From Linnemannia schmuckeri (Eukaryota; Mortierellomycota; Mortierellomycetes; Mortierellales; Mortierellaceae): DNA of 64,000 nt. The translations under genes and the position numbers were made by a program. The stretch is taken from the NCBI GenBank assembly GCA_029449235.1, contig JANATG010000020.1:992001-1056000 (forward strand), in the 5' to 3' direction. Below are positions 1 through 10,271 of this stretch, in pieces (within the stretch, counting starts at the first letter, position 1; the number at the start of each line of letters is the position of its first letter). The notes under the pieces are model-generated. The model had not been told where the DNA came from and did not search any database. It saw only the letters and a list, made by a program, of their open reading frames with translations.

Positions 1-1
1 C

Positions 2-520
2 AAACTCTGGAAGGGTGACACAGTCCGCCTCGAGATGTTGTCACTTCTCCTGAGAGACTTGACTCTGATCCTGGCACGGCCCTCTCGCTGTCTGCGCTGT
101 ATCCGAGACCTCGAGGCCGTCTTTCAATCATGCCTCGCCTTACTCACAGTCACCGCCACGACCACGACTACGACAGTGACGAAACGTCGAGGAGGGTTGT
201 ATTCAAAGACGGTGCTGCACCGGTTGTTGAAAAAACTAGAGTTTTATGAATCGTACCTGCTGTCGGAGGCGTTGATCCTGAAATCTGATAGACTGGATCG
301 GGTGAGGACAGAGGTGGTGATAGCGGGAATCCGGGTCCGTCAGGAGATTGTTGGTTGGAATCAGGAGCTTGAGCAGGTCTCGCGGGTTGTTGGTGGTGGT
401 GGCAATGATGGCGGAGTAGTAGGAGCAGAAGCAGCTAGGAGCGGTGTTGGTAGTGTGTCTAGTCGTAGTAGTGATGATGGTGTGAAGGAGAAGAAGGTCC
501 TGATTGAGGAGCTCTCATAG
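2..520 (+). CDS. C-terminal part of an unrecognised protein (5' end outside the window)
   Basis: The frame is open from the left edge to a TAG at 518-520, and residues before the first methionine (codon at 35) are also coding-like, so this is the 3' end of a longer gene. About 172 residues are visible. The first 110 are rich in Leu, Arg and Glu and look helical. The last 50 are a Gly/Val/Ser-rich low-complexity tail ending in a short lysine/glutamate stretch. No domain, signal peptide or membrane segment was recognised. A short T-tract in the middle encodes a run of threonines, typical of expanded homopolymers in this genome. Function unknown. The downstream spacer leads to a same-strand gene at 1089. 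Confidence 0.55.
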   Translation, partial: KLWKGDTVRLEMLSLLLRDLTLILARPSRCLRCIRDLEAVFQSCLALLTVTATTTTTTVTKRRGGLYSKTVLHRLLKKLEFYESYLLSEALILKSDRLDRVRTEVVIAGIRVRQEIVGWNQELEQVSRVVGGGGNDGGVVGAEAARSGVGSVSSRSSDDGVKEKKVLIEELS

Positions 521-1088
521 CCTATCATCTTTCTCTTATACATCAAGTAGTAAAAAGAAATATAGCACGAAAGTAAACAAAAGGACCTGGTACGGTATGT
601 TGTCCTAATTTGGACAAAAGACGAATTCCTAAAGAACGACGAAGGCATCCAGAAAAGTGGTCCATGCGCCTCTTTCTTCCTTGCTCTGCTGCGGTTAAAC
701 TTGGAAGAAATGGCACAGCATAAAAAGGGAGGGATGTCAGTAAAAGATGACGAACTTGGGCCACACTCCTTTGCATCGAGGAGGCGGAGATAAAAATGTT
801 TAAAAGTCGATGCAGGTGAGGCGGATGGATGGTGTATTCTGAACTATGTCTTGGCATGAGAGAGAGGAGAGGGAGAAGAGAAGAGGTAAACAAAACAAGC
901 GAGAAATGTCATCGTTCCTGGATGGCATGTCCTTGTACCACCGTTAGGAAAAGCCAAAAAAAAATCATATAAAAAGGGGCACGCCGCTCTCTTTTTTCTC
1001 ATCCACTCATATCTCTTCATTTTTCTCTTCCCCCTCCAAAAAAGCAGCAGAATAAAAACAATATCAAATACAAAAGACACAAGCAAAC
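521..1088. other. Intergenic spacer and promoter of the 1089 gene
   Basis: No coding potential was seen. It holds the 3' flank of the partial gene and the 5' flank of the next one, with a TATA-like stretch at 968-975 about 120 nt before the start codon and pyrimidine-rich sequence just after it. Confidence 0.5.
968..975 (+). promoter_or_regulatory. TATA box of the 1089 membrane-protein gene
   Basis: TATAAAAA on the plus strand, about 114 nt before the ATG at 1089, followed by C/T-rich sequence of the kind found around fungal transcription starts. Position and sequence fit a core promoter. Not tested. Confidence 0.45.
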
Positions 1089-2961
1089 ATGTCCACAGGA
1101 AAACAACATACGAATGGACGAGGAAGCCGAGACTCGGCAACCATCGACATCGACCACCTCCTTCCACATTCACGCACAGACGTGCCTCCACCCGCGTATT
1201 CGACTACTCCAGAACGAGTACCAGGTGGCGTTGCCGACGAAGAGCGGGTACCACTTTTGCGTGATGCCCCATCAAGAAGAGTAGCGACACCAGCGGAGAC
1301 AGCAGCACGACGAGCGACGGAGTCAGATTCCCGGCGGCGTGGTGGTGATGGGGTTGGGTGCTTGGAGGGGTTGCGTCAACGGGCAGATGATCTTGGTCGG
1401 CGGCTTGGGTGGTGGTGGGATGATAAGTGGCATGGTAATTTTTTTCTTTCTTTCAAGAGTAATTGCATGCTCATTGAGGCGAACAGTGGATTGACACTAA
1501 CCATTGACCATGCGTTGTTTTTCATGTATTGCATATGTGTATGTGTATATGATAGGTATGAAGGGTTGGTACCACAAGTACAAGGTCCTCCTTGTTGCGG
1601 CTGTTGTCGGCATCGCTCTTCTTTGGGGATTGGTACGTTGACAGAGAGAAACGCGCTTTATTTACTGTAGTTTTGTGATTTTCTCTCACGCTCCCGTTGT
1701 CGATTTTTTTCTCTCACATATGCACGCATACGATTGAAATGCTCTCTCTTCCTCTCTCCTCCCCCCTTGTGGCCTGATCCTCTTTTCTTTTTTGAACCTT
1801 CTCTTCTGGCAAATAGATCCACGTTGTTGAACGTTTGTCGTATGAGTGCAAGATCCCTGAGGATGCACAAGTCACCACCATGGAGTACTCCTTTGACCCG
1901 GCTGATTATCGAGAATTCTTCTTCCACCTCGACGAGGGCATCGTAAGCATACCCTACGTTGTTCTTTCCCAAATGCTTTCTCTTTTTTCCCTCTTTTTTC
2001 GCATGTTAATAACATATGCTTTTCGGTTTTGTATTTTTCGTATTCATTTGAAATTCCTAGACAGGAGATATATCGGTATCGCAATCGAAGGACAGGATAG
2101 AAAGCAACGTAACAATCCTTATCACAGCCCAAGGATCAACCCCAGAAATGCTCTCTGCCATCTCCCTTAATACTATCCCCTCCCGGCGATCCTCCTTCCT
2201 CGAAACAAACATCTTTCTCAACATGAAATCCTCCGAGGTCCGAGCAGCCCTATCCCGGAATTGTACCCGCGTCGAAGTCGATATTATCTTCCCCCGGCGG
2301 CTTCTGGACTACGACCTGATTCAGTTGGAGAGCAACTATGCGGGGAATGTGATAGTGGCGATGGATCCGAAGGGAGCGGCATCGATTGAAAGGTTGGAAA
2401 TTTCGACGAAATCGGGGTCGACGTTGGTGAAGGATGTGTCGGTGACGGAGGCGATGAATGTAGTGACGAAGGGTGGGGAGGGGAAAGTGGAGGCCCAGGT
2501 GGATGCGGCGAAGGTGATTAGGGTCCAGGCAAAGAAGGATGTTAGTCTGACATTGGAGTCTTGGACGAATGCGTTGGATCTTAAAGTTGACACTTCCAGC
2601 AATGCCCAAGTCACCATGGTAAGCCTACTCTATTCCCAATGTTATTTACCCCCTCCCCTTGCTCTTTGTTGTCGTTTGTCATCCTTCCTTTACCTACAAT
2701 CTAACCCACATTTGTTGTTTTTATTTCAATTGAATTCTCTTCATCGTCCACTAGAAAACACCATTCTACGGTCATTTCTGGTTAAAGACGACATCGTACT
2801 TCAGCTCACCAGAGTTCTTTGCATCTACATGCTGCTACTATGAGCGAATGCGGGACAATAACACGATAATCGGGTACATGTCCTACAACGGCTACGAACC
2901 CGGGTACCTCCCTCGTATCGACATCAAGGGCTACACCACTCGACTTGACCTCCTCGTCTAA
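1089..2961 (+). CDS. Single-pass membrane protein with adhesin-like beta-rich ectodomain, intact family member (copy 1)
   Basis: Five exons, join(1089..1434,1556..1632,1817..1942,2061..2618,2755..2961), keep phase throughout and give 437 residues. Residues 1-115 are polar, Ser/Arg/Pro-rich and probably cytosolic. Exon 2 encodes one hydrophobic segment (about residues 126-142, VLLVAAVVGIALLWG) with no preceding signal peptide, so type II topology is likely. The ectodomain alternates short beta strands with Gly/Ser/Thr turns, as in the DUF4097-like 'putative adhesin' beta-helix pattern; that is a pattern match, not a domain hit. Three related copies follow on the same strand (6755-8009, 9129-15323, 19900-21631) and share exon borders, including the C-terminal 'PF.GH' exon, which supports this model. 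Copies 2-4 are broken; this is the only intact one. A possible AATAAA polyadenylation signal lies at 3045-3050. Ligand and cellular role unknown. Confidence 0.8.
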
Positions 2962-3620
2962 AAAAAAAGGGGGGGGGGGTTGATATGGCGCTTGAAAGGG
3001 GTTTCCGATGAGTTGGGTTGCGTGTGGAGTAGTCTTTTATCGCGAATAAAATCCGAGAAAAAAAATCCGATTAAATGGCTCTTTCTGTGACGAATGAAAG
3101 AAATGAGCATGGGTAGTGATCGATATTGTACGGGAGAGCTTTTCTTTTCCATAAAATGAAGGGGAAAGGGAAGGGGAGAAAGTAACAGCGCACTTTATTT
3201 CTTCTTGACATTTTTGCCCATTCCCTTATTTATTCCTTGAAGATTGCCCTGTGTGTGTTTTTGTGCTCCCCCTCCTTTCACTCTCGCCTTTGTTCGCCGT
3301 GTTTGCTTTTCCTGACATGAAGAAAAGAGGGATCCAAGAAAGTGTATCCTTTCTCCCTTCCCCTTCGTTCAAAAAAATAGAAAGAATGGAACGAGAAAGC
3401 GAGAGGAAGTTAGAGAGGGATGGTTGGATAATACAAAAAGGACTGCATCTATTTCATTGTCATGTTTTTTTTCCTTTGCCTCAGAGACAGAATAGGACAT
3501 GGAACTTTCCAAAGTGCTGTAAACAAATGGCATGAATGGCAATGATCGATGGGGGGGAGGGTGTGCGATACGAACACAAACAAACCGGAAGGACTATCCG
3601 AAAGAAAATTTATATCTGTG

Positions 3621-3660
3621 AGTGTCTGTGTTGGTTTGTGAGTGTCTGTGTTGGTTTGTG
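3621..3660. repeat. 20-bp unit repeated twice in tandem
   Basis: The unit AGTGTCTGTGTTGGTTTGTG occurs twice without a gap, with partial units on both sides. It is non-coding and lies between copy 1 and the F-box gene. Confidence 0.8.
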
Positions 3661-4457
3661 AGCGGTAATTCAATCTCCAAGAGGAAGGAGGCGAAGAGCG
3701 TCAGCCAATCCATCCCTCCGTCATACTTTGAAGTAGGGTCAAAAAGGGGGGAATGGTGGCAAAGGCGATGAAGACAGATGGGGGCAAAACAACGTCGCAA
3801 CATTTGCACCAGTGACGTTATAGTTTGAGAGGGATGCAGCTCTCATTGGTTGAAGCTTCTATAAGATTTTCTCTTAATATGGATTGATGTATATACGGTC
3901 AATTGACACCAGGACACATTAGTTTTAAACACACGGAACCCATTTGACACAAATTGTTTATTCACTGGAGACAAAAATTATTAATGCTGAAGGCAACAGA
4001 GTCAGTGGAAATGAATGTTATGTGGGTCCTGTTTCCTCGTTTTTAGGCTACAAAGGTAAAAAGTCCTCCAAGCACAAGCAGCTGTTTGTAGCTCTTTGTG
4101 CTTTATGCAAAGCTGGACATACTGGCCCAAGTCACGCATGTCACGCATGGTCCACTAACCACAGAAGGCGGCAGTGGGAGGGACATGAGCAACACTGCAG
4201 TGTATAGCAGAGTGAGAGCGTGCTTCAGGGCTATATCATGAGGATGGCATCAATCCTTCATGAACTGTTGTTCCCTATGGACTGCTGGGGGGGCAGTGTG
4301 GCAAATGAAAAAAAGAGTTCCAAAATTTGCTCTCATTTTTGGCAAAATCTCAGTTAAAAAAAGAGTTCTTTCATTTTTGTTTTTATGGTGGCAAAATGGC
4401 AATTGCCACTGTGCTTCCTTCATGGCCACCAATACGCCACTGTTATGATCTAACTGT

Positions 4458-4465
4458 TATAAAAA
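4458..4465 (+). promoter_or_regulatory. TATA box of the F-box gene
   Basis: TATAAAAA lies 178 nt before the chosen ATG at 4636, followed by about 130 nt of almost pure C/T sequence. This supports starting the F-box protein at 4636 and not at the further-upstream in-frame ATG at 4327, which would lie before the TATA box. Confidence 0.5.
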
Positions 4466-4635
4466 GTGGCTATTCTTTGCCCTTCACTCCTCTCTTTCTC
4501 TCCCCTCTTTCTCTCCCCACTTCTTCTCCTTCCATCCACTTTTCTTCTTCCTCCTCCATCATTTCCTCTTCCTCTCCTCACTTTTTCTCCTTTCATCCAC
4601 TTTTCTTCTTTCTCCTCCATCACTTACACTTCATT

Positions 4636-6330
4636 ATGGAAAAAGATCACGCTTTTGGCGATGCCGTGATTCGCGCCGAGTTGGTGAAATACCTCACGCC
4701 TCGCAACATAACCAACCTGTGTCTTACCTCCAAACAATCCTTCGACTGGTTCGTCCCACACCTATGGCACACTCGCGCATTCTACACCAACCTCAAACAC
4801 ATCCCTGGACTCAAACGCTACCAGCAACATGTCAAAGTCATCAAGGACCTCGCTATCAACCTCGCTGTCGAGTCAAGAGACTTTTGGGCTTTCCCGAACC
4901 TGCAATCCGTAGAGTTCGTCCAGCATAGTACCGGACAATTTAGAGGCAACAATAGCTTTGGATGTTACAACCCTCCGGTCCCGGCCTACTCTCAGCATGC
5001 CTTTGGATCCTTTGGATCTACTTTAGGCGGCGTGAATGCTGCTCGCGTTGATCTTCGTCTCGTCCTTCTATTACGCTCCGTGCCGCTCTTACAAGATCTG
5101 ACCATCACCCTCGCCCTCGACAACTCGGACGTCTTTCAACATTTCCTCGCCTCCCTCCAATCGCTTACCCGACTCAGGACCTTAAAAATGACTTGCAACG
5201 AATACGTCAACCCTACACACATCCAAAGAGTCATTCACGCATCTCGACACTGTGAAGAACTGGATCTCAGTTTTTCGGGTGTGGATTCGTTCAAGGGAAT
5301 CGAAGAAAAGGAAGAATACGAACAGGCCAAAATCGACATGGAAGGAATGGAGGATCTGGCCGTCAAGACCTTGAAACTTGCCACGACACTCGAAGATCAG
5401 GAATCCGCGATCATGGTCCCGTTGCTCAAGAAGTGTCCCTTATTGCAGGAATTGCACATGTTTACGATCAAGGCCCCTGAAACGGTGGATCTCTTGAAAG
5501 AGGCGTTCATAAACGGTGCCTGCCCCCAACTTTCAGTTTTCCATCCGGGACGAGATGTCGCACTCAAAGACGACCCTTTGCCCGTTCTCTTGAGTGTCAT
5601 GGGTCCCGATCGCGGTGTGAACGCCGTTGGACTCAAGAAAATTAAGATCACTTCCGCCCAGTTCAAGTCCGAATCCGCTTTGGCCATGACCGAACATCTC
5701 TCAACGTCCTTGGCTGAAGTCGATTTCCAGGATCACATCATGAACTTCGAAGTCTTCAACGAACTCGTTACCGGTCTGCCATCATTGCAATCTATCCGTG
5801 CAAGGATTAACGAGATCTCGGTCCAGACGGTCGACATCAACAAGTTTGATCAGATGTGCAGTCGCGACTGGGTGTGCCTTGGCTTGAAGAAGCTGCAACT
5901 CGGTTCTCAATTGACTCAAGGCATTCCGACCGTCAAGGGCGACAGCTGGAAACAATCTCTTCCAAAGCGGTGTATGGACTACATGTTCTCCCAGTTTGCC
6001 AAACTCGAGCAATTGGAAGAATGGGATTTTGTCGCCGGACCCGTCGACCTGTTCATCCTCGCCGCTGGTGGTTACTTGCGCCAACTGTCAGATTTGAAAT
6101 CTTTGAAGAAGTTGGGATTGGGGCCTAGGACGGTGTATAGGATGGGAGCCAAGGAAGCCGAATGGGTGGCAGAGAACTGGACGAGTTTGGAGAGTGTCGA
6201 CTTGGCGTGTAATAGTATCCCGATTCATATTATGGATATCTCGAGAGTCAAGGCGGACAAGTTGGCGTTAGATACATTTATTCACACATTGAGATCTAAA
6301 CGACCAAAAATTAGTTTCAACAAGCAATAG
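4636..6330 (+). CDS. F-box protein with degenerate leucine-rich repeats
   Basis: Single exon, 564 residues from the ATG at 4636. The first 45 residues (ELVKYLTPRNITNLCLTS, then LWHTRAFYTNL) match the F-box pattern of an early Leu-Pro/Thr-Pro pair, a Leu-Cys-Leu-Thr-Ser helix and an aromatic end. The remainder has irregular repeats of the LRR type ('LRTLKMTCNEY', 'CEELDLSFSGV', 'LESVDLACNSI') over about residues 140-540. F-box proteins of this kind recruit substrates to SCF ubiquitin ligases through Skp1, and the LRR part would bind the substrate. Which substrate cannot be told. An in-frame extension to 4327 is low-complexity Ser/Pro/Phe and precedes a TATA box, so it was left out. The gene sits inside the array of membrane-protein copies but is unrelated to them. 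Confidence 0.85.
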   Translation: MEKDHAFGDAVIRAELVKYLTPRNITNLCLTSKQSFDWFVPHLWHTRAFYTNLKHIPGLKRYQQHVKVIKDLAINLAVESRDFWAFPNLQSVEFVQHSTGQFRGNNSFGCYNPPVPAYSQHAFGSFGSTLGGVNAARVDLRLVLLLRSVPLLQDLTITLALDNSDVFQHFLASLQSLTRLRTLKMTCNEYVNPTHIQRVIHASRHCEELDLSFSGVDSFKGIEEKEEYEQAKIDMEGMEDLAVKTLKLATTLEDQESAIMVPLLKKCPLLQELHMFTIKAPETVDLLKEAFINGACPQLSVFHPGRDVALKDDPLPVLLSVMGPDRGVNAVGLKKIKITSAQFKSESALAMTEHLSTSLAEVDFQDHIMNFEVFNELVTGLPSLQSIRARINEISVQTVDINKFDQMCSRDWVCLGLKKLQLGSQLTQGIPTVKGDSWKQSLPKRCMDYMFSQFAKLEQLEEWDFVAGPVDLFILAAGGYLRQLSDLKSLKKLGLGPRTVYRMGAKEAEWVAENWTSLESVDLACNSIPIHIMDISRVKADKLALDTFIHTLRSKRPKISFNKQ

Positions 6331-6754
6331 AATAGGAAATAATAGAAAGCAATTTGAACGCATCGATGAGTGCCTATTATTTATGAAAGACCGGGAAAAT
6401 ATGGGTGCATTCGTCTCCCGCAACAATGGTTCTTCTTGCAAGGAGTTGCCACATCTGAATGCATGCCCTTTGATTTTTTTTTCAAGATAATATCTTGTAT
6501 CAGCTCTCTCGATATTCTTTCCCCTTGGAGGTTTACTCCTTTCTTTCGTCCTACAGTAGGCGCTGTACTTGCCCATGGTCTTCTGGGACTAGCAGTAAGA
6601 ATGAAATGGAGAAAAGCAAAAAAATGGGTAACAACACCAAGCCACATTAGTCCTTTTAATGTACGAGGAAGAAAATAGTTGGCCGCATCATCACGGGGAG
6701 GTAGCAAACAGTTTTTCTGCCAAAACTGCTTTTGCATTTATTCTGCGTAAATAG
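6331..6754. other. Spacer between the F-box gene and membrane-protein copy 2
   Basis: No gene seen. The expected first two exons of copy 2 (cytosolic tail and membrane segment) are not recognisable here, so copy 2 seems truncated at its 5' end, directly after the F-box gene. Confidence 0.4.
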
Positions 6755-6925
6755 GGATGGCCTCGGTACAGTCTTAGGTATGCTTGTAAAGTGAAAGACA
6801 GCGAGGCAGTCCAACTGTACTGCTCGTTCCATCCTGAGTAGTACAAAAAGTTCTTCCATCTTGACTAAGACACAGTAAGCCTACACCTCTTTGTATTCCT
6901 ACATACTCTGCTTTTTATCGCTTAC

Positions 6926-6960
<35 letters not shown>

Positions 6961-8009
6961 GCTCAGCAGCGCCATTTTATATCGCAACCCAGATGGAAGA
7001 CATATCTGTAGGCCAATACGACTCGCGCTATGATACCGCTAAAGGCGATGAAGTCTTGATCTATATTAACGCAAGGGGGCGCCAGTGGCGATATTGTCCG
7101 TGCCGTCATTCTGGATACTATCACCAACCCTAAAGACGTGTTCCTCGAAATCACATCTACTTGTCCATGTATGACTATGAGCGAGACCCTGGGCTCTTCA
7201 CAAAGGTTGTGTTGACAGCATTGTCCTAGTCATGTTTCCTTCGAGCACGACCCACTTTGAGTCGCTCAATATCCAGAACCGAAACAAGGGCAATGCGAAT
7301 GTTAACCTCAGCCATGTCAGTCATGGCATTCTGCCGCCGCTGGTCTCCTTTATTCTAATGATAGCGGCTACAACAACAACAATGCAGGAGCAGCAGGAGC
7401 AAGTCGTGCCAAGTGTTTCACTTAATCGACTCGATGTCAAACCGAATCATGGCTTGGCGCATTTCACAACCGCCGTTGTGACGAACAAGTTGAAGGCAGT
7501 CTCTGCGCAAGGCTGCTTTGTTGGTCAAGTCACGGCGGTCAAGCGGGTATATATAAAATCGAAGGAGCATATAATCTTGACTGTGTTCTCCAATAGTGTC
7601 GACCTGGATCTCAAAGTGTCGGCCAAGACCATTGCTCAATTCAGGATGGTAATAAAACAAAACAAAACAATTGCCTAAGGCTAATAACTATATTGCACGA
7701 CTCGACACACTTTCACAACTTTTTTTTTTTTTACATCCGTCTCGGTCAAAGGTATATTTATTCTAACATAATACTTTTTTTCATCCCTTTTTTATCTCGT
7801 TTAATAATTTCTGTTCTCTGGACATGTGATGGTGAAGACCTGGACAAGACTGAACCAACCATCTGTATTTTCTCCTGATGACTCGTTCATGCGACAGAAG
7901 AAAACCCACAGACCTCAACCGGTTATTTCCCATACTCCAATAGCACTGAGCCAACGAGCTACTTTCCTAAGATCGAAGTCAACAGCGAACGGGCGATCTT
8001 TGAATGACT
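6755..8009 (+). pseudogene. Decayed ectodomain of the membrane-protein family (copy 2)
   Basis: Segments at 6755-6874, 6993-7648 and about 7815-8009 align by eye with exons 3, 4 and 5 of copies 1 and 3, for example 'MFPSSTTHFESLNIQNRNKG' against 'MFPSNTTHFESLKIQNRNKD' in copy 3. Lesions seen: TAG and TAA stops in the first segment where copy 3 has CAG and AAA; an extra G in the run near 7075 that shifts frame relative to 'ARGSSGDIVRAV'; loss of the in-frame reading around 7140-7200; and no AG at the acceptor before the last exon (copy 3 has TTTTAG there). The intron between the first two segments holds 33 consecutive A. The N-terminal and membrane exons are missing. It is non-functional as a member of this family. 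Confidence 0.8.
6927..6959. repeat. A33 homopolymer in an intron of copy 2
   Basis: Thirty-three consecutive A within the former intron 6875-6992. Similar homopolymers lie in introns of active genes in this window (58696-58726, 63875-63902), so it need not be a retroposition tail. Confidence 0.9.
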
Positions 8010-9128
8010 CCATAATTGCCATTCCCTTTCTCCGCTCCTTCTCCCCTTTTTTCCTGTACGAGGTCTTGATTTGTTTCTCGAATGTCCAATATCATGTTCA
8101 TTCGTTAAAATAGTGTAAAATAGGATCTATAACTCATACAAGAAGTAAAAAGGCTTTTTAGAAAGAAAAAAAAACTGATGAGCAGAGGTTGGAGATTCGC
8201 ACAATTTTTGTGTTGTTATTAGTTGGATAAAATGATTGCGAACTCAACTTCAGTTTTCAGTGTCGACTCGATCTGAGAGCCTATGTCGAAGTAAAAAAAA
8301 AAGCCTAGGGGCTTTCTGTGTTGTTTGAAAAACAAACAAAGAAAAATCGCTCGTTGTACTGAGGTTTAGTCGATTATCCCGCCGTGTAAAAAAATTGAGC
8401 GCTTCAATTTCAATAAGTAACCAGTGAGTGACAACCCTGTTCACAAGATGGAATATTACCAATGTTGAACCCGGTGTTTTTGACAGATGTTTCTTTACTC
8501 CATTTGGATCTTGAATGGTCCGTCATTACTTTTTTTCTTTCGCCCATTCCTTACTTTCCTTTAAGTTTACGGACACTCAATTTTTTCTGATGCTTATGTA
8601 GTCCTTCTTCTACCATGGTAGGGTTTCTTCATTCATGGTTTGAGACAGCCCGAAAGTGCTGGAGTTTTGAGGAATGACAGCATTGTTCAAAGTTCTACTC
8701 TTACACCCTAAATCAAAAAGTGAATCTCGTACCATAGCGCAAATATCAAGACAAACTTGGGCTGTGGCATAACAAAAAAAAGGTGAGCCAACAGCCCAAA
8801 AAAATGAGCAATTGATCAAGCTGGGACAGAGGGGCAAACAAAAAAATCTATGTTGAAAAACTGAAACGTGGCGTGGCGAGAGAATATGCTCTGTGTCTCT
8901 CTCCTTTTTTGCACAGCATGCTGCCCGCCTCGTCTCGCATAGACTGTATTGGACCTTCCTGTTTCCTGTTTTCTATGCCAAGACACATTTAACAACCACC
9001 CCTCAAGATACGATCCCAAGACTATAAGTATGGACAGCGATCCCCTGCTCGCCCACCCTGTCTTCTATTATACCCAAAAACAGACTACAGAACACCAAAC
9101 ACCAAACACGCCATTAACCCTCAAGCAT
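8010..9128. other. Gene-free spacer before membrane-protein copy 3
   Basis: No ORF with coding character. The sequence is A/T-rich with several short homopolymers. The last 180 nt are A/C-rich and resemble the 5' leader of the copy 3 gene that starts at 9129. Confidence 0.4.
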
Positions 9129-9690
9129 ATGAGCGCAGCAAGACCCCACGGCAATGACAACGGTCATTCTGCTTCGATTCAGATCGATCCTCCATCGCAG
9201 TCCGTCGCTCCCTCGGACATTGTGACACCCATCCCTCTCCCCGTTCATCGTCCCTACTACAATGACGACGAAAACAGCGACGAGGAAGATCCTCTTTTGG
9301 GCGCCACCACTGGTGGCGACGAGACTGGTAGCAGCGGACGAAGACAAAGACGACGAGACAGCGAGTCTGCTCCTTTCTTGTATCGACTTCACGACTGGCT
9401 TGCAGACCATGGGACCAGTAGGTTTCTTTTGTTTAGGTTCGGTAGCAAACAAAACCGCGACCAAACTGTACACACTTTAAGAGCTCCATCAGCTATACTC
9501 ACGCCATCCGACACCTTGTATTCACCGTTTTGCTCGTTGTTCTTTTTTTGTAGAACTAAAGACATCCTTGTCAAAGCCACGATCGGACAACGAGCTCCCG
9601 TCCGGATGGCAAAATATCCTGAAGTGGATTCTTATCTTGCTCGGCGTTGCCTTTGTTCTCAGCTTCCTGGGATGTTTTGTAAAAGAATAA
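9129..9690 (+). pseudogene. N-terminal half (two exons) of membrane-protein copy 3
   Basis: join(9129..9417,9554..9690) reads 141 residues: a polar, acidic N-terminus ('NDDENSDEEDPLL' near residue 45) and a membrane segment ('WILILLGVAFVLSFLG'), then TAA. The start aligns with copy 1 (MS, then H.N.). In copy 1 the exon ends right after the membrane segment at a donor; here a possible donor (GTAAAAG) lies at 9679, so the TAA at 9688 may originally have been intronic. The matching ectodomain exons lie 4.4 kb downstream at 14059-15323. The simplest reading is one gene split by the inverted-repeat-bounded segment at 9790-13985. Alternatively the short form could be expressed as a small tail-anchored protein. 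I prefer remnant, but the reading frame itself has no lesion. Confidence 0.6.
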
Positions 9691-9789
9691 CGGGAACACC
9701 CTACACATTCATCATTGTTCTGCTGTGCAAGAAAAAACAAACAAAACTGATTGCCTCCATACGGCTCTGTAGCAAACAAAAAAGAAATT

Positions 9790-10271
9790 CTTACAATCCT
9801 CTGTATATTAAATGCTTACAAGGGTGTATGAGTGAAAGTGTACAATGAGTAAAGATTGATGGAATAATGTTTTTACATTAGTGTAAGGCGCACACAAACA
9901 GTGAATAAACACACCCAAGGTAAGGATTTCATGAAATGAAGGTCGTCCACTCAAGCGGAATGTTTACAGGGTTGTAGCAATTGGCCTAAAATCCATTTTT
10001 TACATGCTTGTACGAACATACAGTACCGCTTTTTCTTACCCCATTATAAACAAAGCCTGTTCCTGCCCCCTTTACATATGAGTTAGGATTACGGTAGAAT
10101 GGAGGCAGGTTTTATTTGCCGATGATTGGTCCAATCCTGGCTTGACCAGCGCTGGTGGATGCCACAGCGTCATTTGACTAGGCGACATTCTTGTCTGTGA
10201 ACTGTCCATATCCTTTTCTGCTTCTTGATTTGACAGAAAGTAACGAAAGGTGTTTGACCCCTTTGTTGGGG
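9790..10271. repeat. Left arm of a long inverted repeat
   Basis: Positions 9962-10271 are the exact reverse complement of 13611-13920 (310 nt, checked line by line, no mismatch). Outside this core, 9790-9852 matches the reverse complement of about 13921-13985 with several mismatches and a 5-nt gap. The 109 nt at 9853-9961 have no counterpart in the other arm. No known transposon ends or clear target-site duplication were found. The arm starts about 100 nt after the last exon of the N-terminal half of copy 3. Confidence 0.9.

Larger units (their letters stand above)
2962..4635. other. Gene-free spacer with a short tandem repeat
   Basis: No convincing coding sequence. A G-tract directly follows the stop codon of copy 1. 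There is a 20-bp tandem duplication at 3621-3660. The stretch 4240-4450 has repeated G/T-rich words around GGCAAAAT and could be a remnant of a mobile element, though no termini were found. The last 130 nt before the F-box gene are strongly pyrimidine-rich. Confidence 0.4.

Noticed and set aside
3950..4210. 87-codon plus-strand open frame with several Cys and His
   Set aside because: Cysteine/histidine spacing does not form a zinc-binding pattern and there is no gene context.
3755..4395. GGTGGCAAA words matching the yeast Rpn4 box
   Set aside because: They are 19 kb from the proteasome gene and not in its promoter; chance matches.
4327..4635. In-frame N-terminal extension of the F-box protein
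   Set aside because: Low-complexity Ser/Pro/Phe sequence that would start upstream of a TATA box; treated as leader.
6927..6959. A33 as a poly(A) tail of a retroposed copy
   Set aside because: It lies between exon-like segments that keep intron sequence, and similar tracts occur in introns of active genes.
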